NCBI GenBank assembly: GCA_934754355.1
Contig: CAKVID010000004.1
Location: forward strand, 134,401-198,400
DNA: 64,000 nucleotides
DNA from: an uncultured Clostridia bacterium
GTDB lineage: Bacteria; Bacillota; Clostridia; Christensenellales; UBA1242
Reading direction: 5' to 3'
Below the pieces are notes generated by a model. That model searched no databases, was not told the origin of the DNA, and worked only from the letters and a program-made list of their open reading frames with translations. A program made the translations under genes and the position numbers. Positions 15,940 through 30,900 of the stretch are shown piece by piece. Every line of letters begins with the position of its first letter. Positions within the stretch are counted from its first letter, which is position 1.

Positions 15940-18900
15940 CTATTGTTTTTTCTTAACATACCAACCACTGTCATACACTAATGGAATATTTAAATTAAAC
16001 CAATTTGCAACAGCATTAATAACTGTATTCCCTAATGAGATTCCCCATCTTTCACACTTAACTCCGCAGTAAATACATTCTCCACTTTTAGAGTCATAAC
16101 TAAGGACATATCTTAATATTGTTGTAATAAGTGATGCTTTTAAGCCAGTTAAAAATAGGTCTCTAAATGAATTGATAACAAAGTCTTTACCTAAATTTTC
16201 TGATGTAATACGTATATCATGATTCATATAACTACTGTAGTACATCATATTATCTGTTTTATCACAGTCAACGCATTTTATTTTGTATGTGTATCCATAC
16301 ACATCAACATTTGTATAAGAATATGTATAAGAATGTCCAGAATAAGTTTTATTCCAACTTCCCACATTTACTTTATGGGAATAACATGTCATATCACCTT
16401 TCGGAAGTTCCCTTAATATGTAAACGTGATATTTATGTTTACCTGTCGCTTTAACACTCTGTAAGAACCCACAATTATGAGTACATGTCCAGCGACCTTC
16501 ATTTGCGCAAGTTGGAACTTTAAGTTTCATTGTACAAGATTCTTCTCTAGAATAGCCACATCTAGTACACGTAGCAATATGACTACATGACGGCATTGGA
16601 TAGGTAGTACCACTACCGCCATCATTCAAAATCTGCTGATTTGGATTTTGCAATGCTAATGTTGATATTCCATATTCATCCCTTAAAGAATATTGCTCAA
16701 AAGTATTATCTCTATTATTTGTTGGTCGTCTTTTTGTTATTTTCATAAGATATTCAAATGTGTGTTCTAATTTATCACCTACATTTCTTATTATCTGCCC
16801 TTTGCAGTGCATACATTTGAATTTTTCTTGATTGTATCCTCCACATGTACCAGCGATATCTTCTATAAGAGCAGAATTCGACTGATAATGAGTTCCGTAC
16901 GAATCAGCACCTTGATTTTTGCAAAGCGTACATTCTGGTGTAATTCGATGTTGCTCTGAATCATAATAACTAAAAATTCTTTTTATATTACAATTCTCTA
17001 GACTACTCCTATTTGCTTGGCCTCCGCATATAGTACATTCATAATACTTATAATGCTGATTATTAGCAACAAATTGATATAGTGGTTTATTCACATCATA
17101 AGAATGTTGTGAGACTTCTGAAGTTGGTTTATTACATGATGTACAATATCCACTTCTTATATGTTTATTGTCATCTTTACGCTCCCACAGACCATATTTC
17201 CATGTATGACGACTTCCTCCAGTTTCTCCATAATAAGGATCAATAGCACCACAATAACTACATTGTGCTTCTTGATACTGAATACAAGCTAACCAGTTCA
17301 ATTTATTTGTAAAGAACATTGCGTGTCTATTATGTGTCAATGAATAAGTAAATACCTCGTTCTCGGTTTCCCATTTAGCATCGTTATTTACTGTGAAATA
17401 GCGTGATACCACACTACCAAGATCTATATTTCTTAACATTCCCCTTGCGTCTAGTTTTAGTCCTGTTGGTACAAAATTATACAAACCACACACTTGGGCT
17501 TCATTTATTGGAAGATTTCTGAAACTTCGATAGTTTGTACATTTTCCATAAACTATATGTTGATTTAGTTTAACAGTTAGTGGCCAAATTTCCACATCTC
17601 CCGTAGGGACGAATTTAATATTCAATTGACTGCTACTAGGAGATACATAACTGCTGGCAATTGTATAAAGATTATAAGTTGAATTATAGAAATAAGCATT
17701 AGAAAATTTTCCATTGAACTCAGCATTGGTAAATGTTCCTTTGAACCATAGTCCATTTAACACATAGTCATCATTTCCAGGAGTATATGTTCCATCAGTT
17801 GGCACATATACAGTACTAGTCGTACCTGATGAACTAGTTACCATTGAAATTCCAGTTAAATTATATGAGAATGAATAAGTATCGCCGTCCATTACATAAT
17901 ATGTCTTAGCCTGACTACCAAAGTACCTAGAACTATTTATAAATGTAACTTTGTACTGCTTTGTTTCTGCAAAGATTGGACTTACTTTAATTGTGTTTTG
18001 TGAATACGACGCTAAATTTAAAGTTTTAACATTATTTGCAAGTATCGAACTATTAGTATATACCTTATAACCAGTCAAGGATACTTTGCTACCGCTTCCT
18101 CTATTAGTCCAAGTATTACCTGCATTGAATGTAACACTTGTTGGTGAGTAATATTCTTTACCATAATCAGAGTATACATTTGCAAAATATGATCTAGGAC
18201 AGGATGCCAAATTTTCATATAATCTTGATGTAGAATATTTCTCGCTATATAGAGATGTTATCTGATTTGTAATTTCGCCTGTATACAAATCATGGTCGCT
18301 CTTAAGCATATCTAAGACATACTGATTTCCGCTACCATCTTCATATTCGGTAAATGTAACTGTAACAGTATTATTAGCAGTAATTGCTGGATACTCTACC
18401 AATACCCATTCATTGCCTTGGGTTAATTCTACATCGTAATTATTAGCAGTCTCAATCCCTTTGCTTCCTGCTCTTAGTACTACATACTCTGGCAAATTAT
18501 CATAACTTTGAGTAGACTGTCCCAAACTCAATTTTCTAGGCGAATTAGCATCAATAGTTAAAGTAAATACATCTCCTCTACTATTCATTGCTTGCCAACG
18601 ATTACCAATGTTAAGAGGTCTAGAAGTTGAACTATTTATACCAACATAGTTACCGGTATTATCTCCACCTCGACTATGGTGTAGTGTATCGCCTATACCT
18701 AATGGCATTAATTCTATCAAGCCACCTGGTACAGTATATGTTGCTGAAGAACTAAACTTGGTTCCTTGCAATTTATTTAATAAGAAATCTATATCGTCTG
18801 TGTTGCTTTCAATTCTATCATTGCTATTGTCATACTTAATTAGGTTGTACCAAGTAGTATTATCTTGATAAATCTTGATTTCACTTCTATCCATGCTAAG

Positions 18901-21900
18901 AACTATAGCACAGTCTCTGGTTAATTTGGTTGTATCGGTAATCTTGGTGTTGCTATCAAAGCCTATTAGATTGTAACTGTAACCACCAATTGTTCGTGTT
19001 ACATTTTCTTCCATTAGACTATGAGTATAATTACTATCTACATACCAACCATCGAAAGTATAGATACTATCTCCCGAAGTTATTACATACCTTAGAAGCA
19101 AACTTCCTGTTTTTCCATCAAATATTTCTAATGTTTTTCCATTGTTAGATATCGTAACAGTACTATTAACTGGAATTGCAACTGTGGCAGTATCACTATT
19201 AAATGTTGGAACATATCCATTTATATTGCTCGTATAAGATATTCTTAGATTTCTTAGGTCTTCTGCTCTTGGCAAGGTAAGTTTAAATAGTACATTTACT
19301 GCATTAGATACTGTTAATACAATATCCACTGTATAACTAGCCTCTTCTATATCGAAACTTTCTTGAGCACCAGTTACTGAAGATGTAGATGTTGGATATG
19401 TTACAGTCTTACCTGCAATTGATACAGACTTTAATTTATACGAATACTCTTTGCTATTACTTGGAACGATTGTTCCGGCAAATCTATCAGAAATACTCAA
19501 ATAAATTCCGCCCTTAATCATGTCGTACTGAATATATCCAGTTGCTTCATTATTTGATATGTTATTAATTGTAGTAATAGCGCCAGTTATATTTTGGGTT
19601 ACTGCATTACCATCAATCTTCTCTGCTTCAATATATGCTAGGTCAGTAGACAAAGAAGTAGATGTTGAACCCGCATAAGTAATATTATATGACAAATCTA
19701 CTGCATGAATATACTCATCAAATTTAACTACATATACTTTCTTATTACCATCATAACTAGTTGAACGAACAGTTATTGTATTTCCATTAATAATGCTAGT
19801 ACCACTATTCATGTCTAAGTTATTATCAATTATATTATTTGTTGTAGTAATTGTGTCTACTTCAAATATCTTCAAATCTCTAATATAATAGTTATCTCTT
19901 GGATAGTATTTGTCCTTAGCATTGGTTTTATTTTCTTTCAATGCCACTGTGAAAGTATTAACTGCGCTTATATTATTAGTAGATTTATCGTACCAATAAC
20001 TGTATATTTTAGCAGTTAGTACATTACTTGCAAGTGAGTATTCAATAGTATAACCACCATAAATAGTATACATTGCATTATCTGCACTACCGTTATATGT
20101 AACAAATTTATTATTTCTGTACGCTAGATTATATGTGCTTTGTGTTGGAGTAGCATCAAATAATACTTGTACATATCTCAATAAATCGTCTCCATATTCG
20201 CTAATTGTATAGTCGGAAGCCTCAGCATTTACCTTGATTGATGGATTACCAGTTTTCCAAGTTATACCAACCAAATTGTGATTAGTATTTTGATTTTCAC
20301 TAAATTTGAAAGTAACCTTAGTTGAAGCACCCACAATAATAGAGCCATAAGTTTTATTTTTCTTATTAATTGCTAAATTACTCATCTCACTTGTAGTACC
20401 ATTAACCAATGGATTTGATATAGAGTATTCTACATTACCATAGCCCGGCATAATACCATCGGTCTTAGTATAGCCAGTACCATCGTTTGTATCTACATTT
20501 ACATCAATTGTTTTCTTGGCTTCAACCCATGCTACAAACGCATAGTCGTTTTCTTGATAATCATAAGTACTTTGATCATCTATCTTTGCTACCTTAGTGC
20601 TAGTAGGTCTTAATAACCAGCCTTGAGCATAACCATTATTATTTGTAATTTGGGCTACAATTCCACTTCTACCAAGCGGAGAACCATCGAATACAAAACT
20701 CAAATTACTCTCATTGTACTTCAAAATTTCGCCCTTGTACAATAAATAACTTTCATAAGTTTTACCATTTATTTTGTATCCATCATAAGTCTTATCTTTG
20801 ATCTTCCATTCTCCACCTTCAGTATCTACTTTAGTAATACTAGATGATGTGTCTTTCATTCTAATAAACTCGACATTAAATGTTTTCCATTCGGCAGCAA
20901 GTCTTATTGGATAAGAACCCAAAGCACTCATATTGTCTGGACAATCGTTCCATGTCTTGCCATTATCTGTTGAATATTGCCACCTATAGTTAGTTAGATA
21001 TTCATTTAATTTGTTAGTAAAGAATGGTGCTTGTGCAGTAGCAGTCACATAATTCTTACTATCCATCTCGCCATTAATAATGGATTTGAATGATATCTTC
21101 CAGTTCATTTCTGATTCGGAAGACTTTGTATCGAATATAAATTCCGCACCACCCTCTATATTCAAACTACTAACATTATATTTAATAGTATTTGAATATT
21201 TTAGTGGTTCTGGAATATTAGTAATAACAAATTGTGAAGTAGATAATGTTACATTTGCTGGATATGCAGTAGGAGCAAGAGTTATAGCACCATATGCATC
21301 TTCAATATCCATGTAACTATTGCTACTATCCAAACTACCAGCCCTGCTAAGTATTCTAGATATACCATTCTTAGTAGTTATGTTCATAGCAATTTTATCA
21401 AAGATTGTTTGATTTGCTTTATAGTTAATAGTATATAGCGTTGTATTATTAGTTCTATCTACTATCTTGAATACAGCATAAGTAAATCCGTTGCTATCTT
21501 TTGCTAATGTCTCGTACCAAATGCCCAAATGCATTCTAGCATTCTCATCATAACTAATTGGTGTAATATATTTGAATGATGGAATACTTCTAAATAATGA
21601 GAATTGTTCTCCTGCACTATATGTAGAGCCATCTCCAGAGGTAATAAGTAAATTACCCCATGCCGAAGTACTAACAATAACCTTAGCATTGAAGTGTGGA
21701 TATACATTAGCATCGCTAGTTATTTCTATATTATTAGATATCAATTTGCCATTTTCAGTTGTAACACTTGTATGTTCAGCACTATTTAACCAATCAGATA
21801 TTAATTTGCTTAAATTTGATTGTTGCAAATTATTATTAACAATTGTTCCTAGGTAAGAATTGTTATTTCCTACATACCACATAGAGAATGTGTAATCTAC

Positions 21901-24900
21901 TGGATATCTATCTGCTGGTGCAAGAGTACTTAACGCTTCTTCATTTGCACCCAAAATAATATTAGATAATGCCAAATTATTAGTTGCTTCATAGCCACTA
22001 TTTGATGTAATAATTTCTTGCTCAAATACTAATTTACCACCAAGTGTATAATATTCAGCAGTTTCACTAGAATAGCCGACATCTGTCATATGCTTGTATA
22101 CAGTAAGGATTATTTCCATCTTAGGATACAAGATATACATATCTTTCTCGGCAAGGTTATTTTCATCATTTTTATAAGCATTCTCAATATCTTGTAGAGT
22201 GCTTACTTTAATATTTGTAATATTATTAATTCCACGCAAGTAGAATTCATAATTACCATTTGCATCTTTGGTTGCATTTGCATTGCTACTTAACCAAGTA
22301 CTATTTACGGCATAGTCTTTGGAAAGTAGGCTTGTATCATACTTAATGCCAAATTGATCTACAAAATTCGTACTAGCCAAATACAATGGACATTCAACCT
22401 CTGAATTGCCATCAAATTTGATAAATCTTATCATTAATGCACTTTCGTAATTAGCATATAGATTAACTGCATTATATTCATTTCCAGTTTTATTTACTAA
22501 TGCCCAAGTAGCATTATAAGCCGAACCGCCAACACTTAGTGCCCAATATTTGAATAGATAATGAAGTTCGCCATAGATATTGCTCATATCGTCTATTGGG
22601 TGTACAAATTTGGCCGAACCATTATCGTTATTTGTATCTAACTTAAATCTAGGTGCTGGGTGAAGACTATTAAGTGCACGCATAGATTGAATAGAATAAT
22701 TGTAATGCAAATATTTATATGCACCAGTATCTTTATCTGTAATATTTGCGATATTTTCATCGTATGCAACATCGAAGGTTGCAATCAATGGATAAGTGCC
22801 ATCACTTTCTGCATTGTAGAAGTTAATTGCGAATGTTTTGGCTACAACATCGCCTCTTAGATGGATTTCTGGCAATTTATGTACATCTACTGTACCGAAT
22901 TCGGCAAACATATCTTTAATATTATTATTTGCGTTATTACTACCTAATTTCAATGTATTAGAAGTAATACCGTCGCTAATAGAACCGCCATCAATTGCTG
23001 ACCATTTAGACATTACATATTCTACATGACTACCATCTGCACTATTTGGAGTTGTTGTGAATGTTAGGTTATTATTATCAAATCTAGCCTTTAGAAGCAA
23101 ATTACTTTCTAAAGTATTATCAGTATAATCAATCTTAACATTATCACGACCATATACTAATGTATTACTAGCATTATCTCTCTGAACAGAGATTGTTGCT
23201 CTCTGTACATATAAACCATTGCTATCAATTAATACTTCGTTAGTATTTAAGTAATCCATAGTTCTAGTGCTAGCACTAATAATCATGGCTTTGGTCAAGT
23301 CAATATGTAATTGTACAGTTCCGTTATTTAGTGAGTAAATTGTATTACCCTCTAAATAACCATTACTTGATTGTTCACTCTTATATTTAGAGTAAGTCTG
23401 GAAGTTACTATTATCATCTAACCAGAAGTAATTTAGTAGAACTCCCAAATCAATTTGTGCTTGTCCCGGATTACCAGAAGCAAGTTTATTTTCAAAGTCT
23501 GTGTGGAAATTATTTTTCCATTCACTGAATTTGTTTGTTAAATCTGTACCAGCAGAGATATTTTCTGCTCCAATTTCCCAATAAATATAATATCTAGTAT
23601 ATTCTATTTGGGTTGTTGGATTTGCAAATTTAGTAGTCTTGATTTCGTGACCATCTACAGTTTTATTAAGTGCTTTAATCCATGTTGTATTATTAACTGG
23701 GTCACTATTCTCAAAGTCTAGGTACAATTCAACTTTCTCAATTTTATTTGCAACAAATACTACTTCAATTTCGTATATAGTATTGAATGATGCAGTTTTG
23801 TTGCTACCAGTATATTCTACTGGAGTGTAAGTAATACTCTTACCTGAACTATCTACACTGATACTTGTGTATCCTATATTGTTATTACCATCAACTTTCC
23901 AAACATTACTATCCCAAGCAAATTTAATGCTATCAAAGTGTTTGTGCATAATTTCATTAGGGACATACTCAAAATTCAATCTTGCACCATAAGGAACACT
24001 ACTAAATGTAAGAACATTATAACCATTAGTTGTAGTGTAATTATAAGAAATAGTTATATTGTTACTCTCGTATGCTTTGTTATTTGAGTTTCCATAGATA
24101 TTAGTACCTGCAAGCATACCTATAGCACCACTTGTAGCAAAGTCGTTATTTGATGAAGTTAAGAATTTACCATCATCAGCATTTATCTTATATTCAACAT
24201 TAGTTGTATATGGAGTAATCTCGAATGAGAATGTATAGTTATTAACAATAATAGCCTCTAGAGTAAATGTATAAGTAATAAACATACCATCTACAGTATT
24301 ACCATTAATAATCTTAGAAGTTGTAGTAGATTTATTCAAATTAAGAATATATCTATTGTTGCGGTCTAATAAAGAATATTCATTTACTAGATTGCTATTA
24401 TCAGGAGTATAACCAACAAGTGCATTATCTGTAGTATTAACTTTGTCAATTATATATCCTTCAGTCTCTATTGTGAAAGTAATTTCTTTAGAACTCTTAT
24501 ACGCTGTAGTAATTGTATAAGTCTTAACATCTCTATTTCCAGTAGATGTATTATCTATAGTCTCTGTATTATCTATCAATAGATAATTACTGCTAATTGC
24601 AGATAATTGAGCATATTTCTGAATTAATTTATCTTCACTAGAGCCAAGAGTAATTGTTTGTTTAACAGTAAGTTTAGCAAAGAAATTAATAGCCAAGCCA
24701 TTTGAAGATAAATCGTAAGTAATCTCATTGCCGTCAGCAGTATATGTAATAAGAATATATTTGCTAACCTCAATACCACCACTCATTGTCTTCTCAATAG
24801 TAACCTTAAATCTAACTATTGCATTATTCAAATCGTCTACTCTAAATACCTCTGTTCCAGTTACCCTACTTAGATATTTATCATTAGAGACATCTTCAGT

Positions 24901-27900
24901 TACTCTAGGATAGAAATACCAACCTACAAAATTAGGATTACCAGAATATGCACTTGTATCAAGAGTATATTCTTCGCTATAAGCACTACTAGACTTAACT
25001 GTGATTATAGAGTCTGGAGCGACATCAATATTTTTATACGAATAATAGTTAGAATTACTAGTATCTATTTGAGGCACATACAAATTAATAGAGAAACTTA
25101 CATCTATATAAATTGTAAATGTCTTGTTAGTTTGGTCATTACCAGATATCTTAGAACTATCAAATAATATCTTATCTGTATCTTTGGATATATTTGTCTT
25201 AACAGCCAAGTTATTATTGTAATATAATTCTTTGACTTGAGAGATATCTTGACCAAGAGTATTGATTATATAATCTCTAATTGCAACATACTCACCATTA
25301 ATTACTTTCTGGCAATTCTCTAAATCATCGCCTTGACCTGCAATTATTTGGTCTTTGGTTGATTTGAATATTACTGTATAAGCCTCATCAAATACTGGAT
25401 ACAAATATTGGTTATTAATAATATTTAATCCAACACTTCTAAGTATTGCATTAGTAAGAGGGGCAATAACCTTCCATTCTCTAAATCTATAACCCGGTTT
25501 ATTATATAGTTCGCTATAGTTCCTAATAAATTCTTCTTTCTCGTAATCTTCAATATTGAAAGTCTCGCCGAATCTAACAGTAATTACGCTTGTTGGGTCA
25601 ATAGAAACGCCTTTCCCAGCATCTTCTTGACTAGCACAGAAAGTCATATCAAATTCACAAGCATTCCAAATAGCATAAAGTGTTGTATTTGAATTATTCT
25701 GAACGCCAATAGCACTTAATTTATCATAAGCAATTACTTCGCCATCAGGAGTATATGACCAACCCGCGAATGTATAATATGAATTTAACCATGTAGCATT
25801 GCTAAGAGTTAAGTTTGTAGGATAAATTGTGGTTACATTGCCGTCACTATCCATTATACAATCTGTCATGCTAATGCTTGACAAACTAATCTTCTGGTTA
25901 TCTAGAATCAACTCGTTATAAGTATAAGTACTTGAATATGTCTTGCCACCAATTGTTACAATTTCTCCAGATGCTTTGAATAGAGAATTATCATCAATAA
26001 TCATTGGATATCCAAGACCATTCTTAATATTACTTTGTGTTTGACCATATTTAGCAAATATAGCAGATACTCTATCTCTATCAAAGTTAGTATTCAAAGT
26101 AATAGTATAGCCATTTTGCCATAGAGGACGCCATGTTTGAGCGCTAGCGACTGACATATATGCCATTGCTTTGCCGTCTACAAATTCAACTCTACTATCG
26201 CCAGACTGCCAACCTATCCATTTCTGGGTGTCATTTGTTAGAGTAAAGTCACTTGGACTAGGGAATGTAATTGCTTCGCCAAATCCATATTTATTGGAAG
26301 CACGAAGTATCTCATCATCATCTACAAACGATACAGTATACTTCTGTTCCCAAATTGCATAAAGAGTTTGAGCATTATTATTTCTAATAAATTCACTTAA
26401 TTCTCTAGTAATAACTTGGTATGCTTTCTTGGAACAAATACCACTATCAAGAGTATAATAACTCAAGTATTTGTAACCACCATTATCATAGTTATCACTA
26501 CTATTATATAAATTAAGAATATTAGTAAATGTATTAATCTTCTCTGTTGACCAACCATAGAATTTATAGTTATCAACATCTGAAGATTGCATGAAGTATG
26601 CAACATCAATATTTGAACCTGTCATTGCATTGAATTTGATGTATTTAGTATTAGAACCATCTACATCAATATCTACATATTTATAGTTGCTATCTTTGTC
26701 TATACGCAAATTAATGTATTCAATATCAAATGGAATACCATCTTCTATCTTAGTTGCAAATGTAGCAAGACTATTATCACTAGGATTTGTAACATAGAAT
26801 TTAACATTTATACTAGTACTAACAACTGCGGTTAAAGTAATTAACCCATTTTCTTCGTCACCAGATGTATATGTATAAGTATCTCCATAAGAATAAGATT
26901 TGCTCATCTTACTTACGAAGCCTTCAAATTGGACACCATCAATTGGTGCAATTGTAGCACTTGGAATTACATACGAATTACCCTTAATCGTGGTCTCTTG
27001 AGAAGCCATCTTAATAGTTCCTGCTGTCAAACTATTGCTATCACACTTATTGTAATAATAACTTGTTCCAGAATGAACTACAATTGGGCTCTCTACAATT
27101 TTATTGAGTGTACTCTTATCTACAGGATAATCGCTAGGAATTGTAAATCCTGTATCTCCAGCACTAAATACTACATGCTTAATATCAGTATAAGTAGCCT
27201 TAATAACTAGAACATCCATTACTTCGTTATTGCTTGCTACCACCGTTATCTTACTTCCAAAATTACCCAAATCAAAACCAGTAGTAATATAATTATCGGT
27301 TTCAATAAATACATAAGGAAGAGTAAGGCTATTGCCATAAGTTACAGTAGTTCTCAAGTCAGTAATTTCTTGAGTAACTTTGTTTCCATCGTAATTAGTC
27401 TCAACAACATATTCCACATTGATTGTATTAGCCTCAAATATTGCTCTAATATATACTTGATTGAAGTAATCAGCAATATCAACAGCATCAATAGTTGTAA
27501 GGTCAATCCAATTACCGGCATTGTCTCTATACTGCCATTTAGTGAATGTGTAGTTATTAAGAGTTGGAACACCTAGTGTATTACCACTAAGAGTAGCACC
27601 AACCGGCAAGTCTGCCGAATAACCAAATTCATTGCCAGTATACGCAAGTTCTGAACTAGAATTAATCTCGCCAATTGAGTAATTAACTTTGTCTAATTGC
27701 CCCGAATATCTAGTTCCGTCAATTGTCTGATCAATCTTTAGAAGCATATCATAAGATAATTGTGCGTATTCTACATTGATTACAATTTTATTGTTAATTA
27801 TGTTGCTATCATCAACACCAATAGATATTGAGCCACTTGTCTCAAATGAGCCAACTCTAACTGTTTTTATCTTATAACTAGCCTTCAAATCTTCGTGTAC

Positions 27901-30900
27901 ATCAATAGACAACCAGGAATTATAAAGAACTGCTATATTGTAAGTGGTTGTATGAGTACTCTCATTAACTGTAATATTTGCAGTGTCCTCTGAGTAATCT
28001 GCATATAGATTACTATAGAAAGACATAAGAGATAATAGTAATTGGTCACCCACACCATCTTCAGAAGTTAAGTTGACTACAACTTCTATGAAGTTCTGCG
28101 TATAAACTGATACAAATTTAATATCTTTGGTAACATTTCTTACTTGCCAATATTTAATTTGTCCACTATCGCCATCAACTACTTCTGATAATTCTAATCC
28201 ACTATCTGCTAGATCTACTAGTTCATTGCTACTAGTTAGAATTTTCCAGCCTTGGAATATGAAACTATTGCTAACATTTGTAGCCGCTCTTACATAGAAA
28301 GGTCTATTCATTAAGTAAATTGAATTTCTATAAGTAACTATTCCGTTTGATATATCATTAGAATTAATAGTATTAGCAAGACCTCTTGTCTCTCCTTCAT
28401 AATTAATATCGCCAGTATCATTTAATTGCTCACTATTTAGAGCATATTCACCAAAGACATTGTATATAGAAGATACATATTCATCAAATACTAGAGAAGT
28501 GTTACCCTCTGCGTCTTCATTTTCTACAACAACAGCACTTACGAAAGATACCTCATGACTAAGTATTTCGTATTTTAGATAGATATTATTAACTAGCGCA
28601 TTACCAGTACCATAAGTCTTAACAGAATAACTATTTGTATAGTAATTGCCATCATCTAAGTCAAATACCATATAAGTTTTTTCATCATTATTTACTCTAA
28701 TCTCGCCATTTGTTACATATTCGTAATTAGCAAATACAGTAAATAAATCTTGTAGACTATTAATTCTAGTCTTAGAATTATTATTTTTGTCCACAACAAC
28801 TTCAACTACATTACTTTGTAGATAACTATCAAATATTGTAGCCCTAATTGTTTTCGCTGCGTCCAAATATTTCTTACGAGGAGAATACTCATCGTAAATA
28901 ACATTGCCGTCACTATCAGTCTCGTATAGACCAATAGTATCATTTAGAGAAACATTAATAGTATCGCCTAACTTAGTATAATAATCATTGGCATTATTAT
29001 CCCCATTCTCTACAGCCATTTCATAATTTTTCAAATCTTCAAGACTTGCGAAATAATAGAAATTCAATTCATAAGCAGTAGAATAATGTGGACTAATTAT
29101 AAGTCTATATTCAGAAGTTACTTTGCTTGCCTCAATATCGCTACTACCAATAGTATGGCTACCACCAGCAAAGAAATTAGTGTCACCAGTTGATGCCCAA
29201 TAATCTATATTATAACCAGCAACCTCTATATCACTAATATTGATCTTAGGAGTAACTACACTACCTAGCGAGATAATTTCTGAGTATAGTTCGTTATTCT
29301 TAACTTCGTTACCTTGATATTTAGCATCGCCATATACTCTATAAGACAATCTATATACAGGAGTTACAAATATAACTCTAATTGTATCGCTTGAAGTGAC
29401 CATGTAAGGATTACTTACATCAAGTTCTGCCTCACTACTGCCAACTTCGTGTACAAATTTAATTGCACTCAAGTAATCAATTCCCTCATTAGATAGTATA
29501 GAATTGATTTTCTCTTCTAAGCAAACCCCATCAGAATTCTTGATATCAGATATCCAATTACCATTATTTTCTGTATCAGCAAGGATATCAAAATAATTAG
29601 TACTTGCATCATAAGACCAAGCGAAATTCATGTTGTCTGCATAATATTTGTTAATTTCAAATATATAATTTGCTAGTAAGTTAGTATTATCTCCACTATT
29701 ATCATAAGCCTCGAAAGTGAATGTAATATTATAACTATTCTTTCTCCAGATTACATAAGCATTGATATTATTGCCATTAATTGCCGAACTATCAAATGTG
29801 TATGTAGTGTTAGGTTCTCCATCTGTTGAAGATGCGAAACCTTTGAATGTATACTTAGTACTATCGTAACTTGTGTATAACTTACTCAAATCGCTATAGT
29901 CAAAGTAATTACCAGCACTAAGCATATAATTTGCTAGATTGATAGAATTACTATCATTAATACCTAAGTGAATTGTAGGTGTGCTATAAGAACCAAATAC
30001 GAAATTAGTACTATCTTCACTATCTACACCTTCTGTTATAAATTTAAGAGTGTAAATCTTTGCTTGAGCAGGATACAAGAATACTCTTCTATTTCCCTTC
30101 TCAACTTCAATTTCACTAGCGAATGTTACAAATTCATCTACACTATTCACAACATGATTATTTCCGCTAATTGTTGTCCAACCAACAAATGCATAACCAT
30201 TAAGATAGAAATTCTCTGATGAAGCGATGTCTTTATTAAGAGTTGCAATCGCAGAAATGCTCTCATCAAATTCATGATAATCTTTCTTAAGTAGAGTGTT
30301 AGATTGATTATAATAATAAATTACATATTTTTGTTCCCAGATAGAAGTAAGTTTGGCTTTTGCAAAACCGGCAATACTTCTATCCTCATTGGCACTTTGA
30401 CCAAATAAGAATTGTCTAGTTACAGGATTTGTATCATCTAGAGTTCTATACAAAGTAATCTTGTAACCAAGCAAAGTATATTCAAACCAATCAATACCCT
30501 CTATAGTTAATCCAAATCCCACACTATCGCCAGATATGCTAAATGAAGCAGTACTGCTACCCATTACACTAGCAATAGATAGTAAGTAATCATCTGAGAA
30601 TGCCTTACCTGTATTGAATTCTCTATTTGTAATATATGAAGATACACTATTTCCATCTGCAGTGTTTGTATCTTGCAAACTACTATTATCTGTAGGATTA
30701 GTTAAAGTGTAATCTATTGTAATTGTTGAATAAGTAGAAACAAATGTTGGGGTTAATCTATAGATAATATTTACATTATCTATTGGTTCAACCAAAGTAA
30801 GTGTGCCACCAACTCTTATCTCATCAGTTGTTGTAATCCAATTATTTCTATTGTCTATTGAATACTCAATAGTGTATTTATCAAAGTATAGTGATTTTCC

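Noticed and set aside
15940..16100. Sortase LPXTG anchor at the end of the giant protein
   Set aside because: The C-terminus ends in YDSGWYVKKKQ without an LPXTG motif or a following hydrophobic segment.
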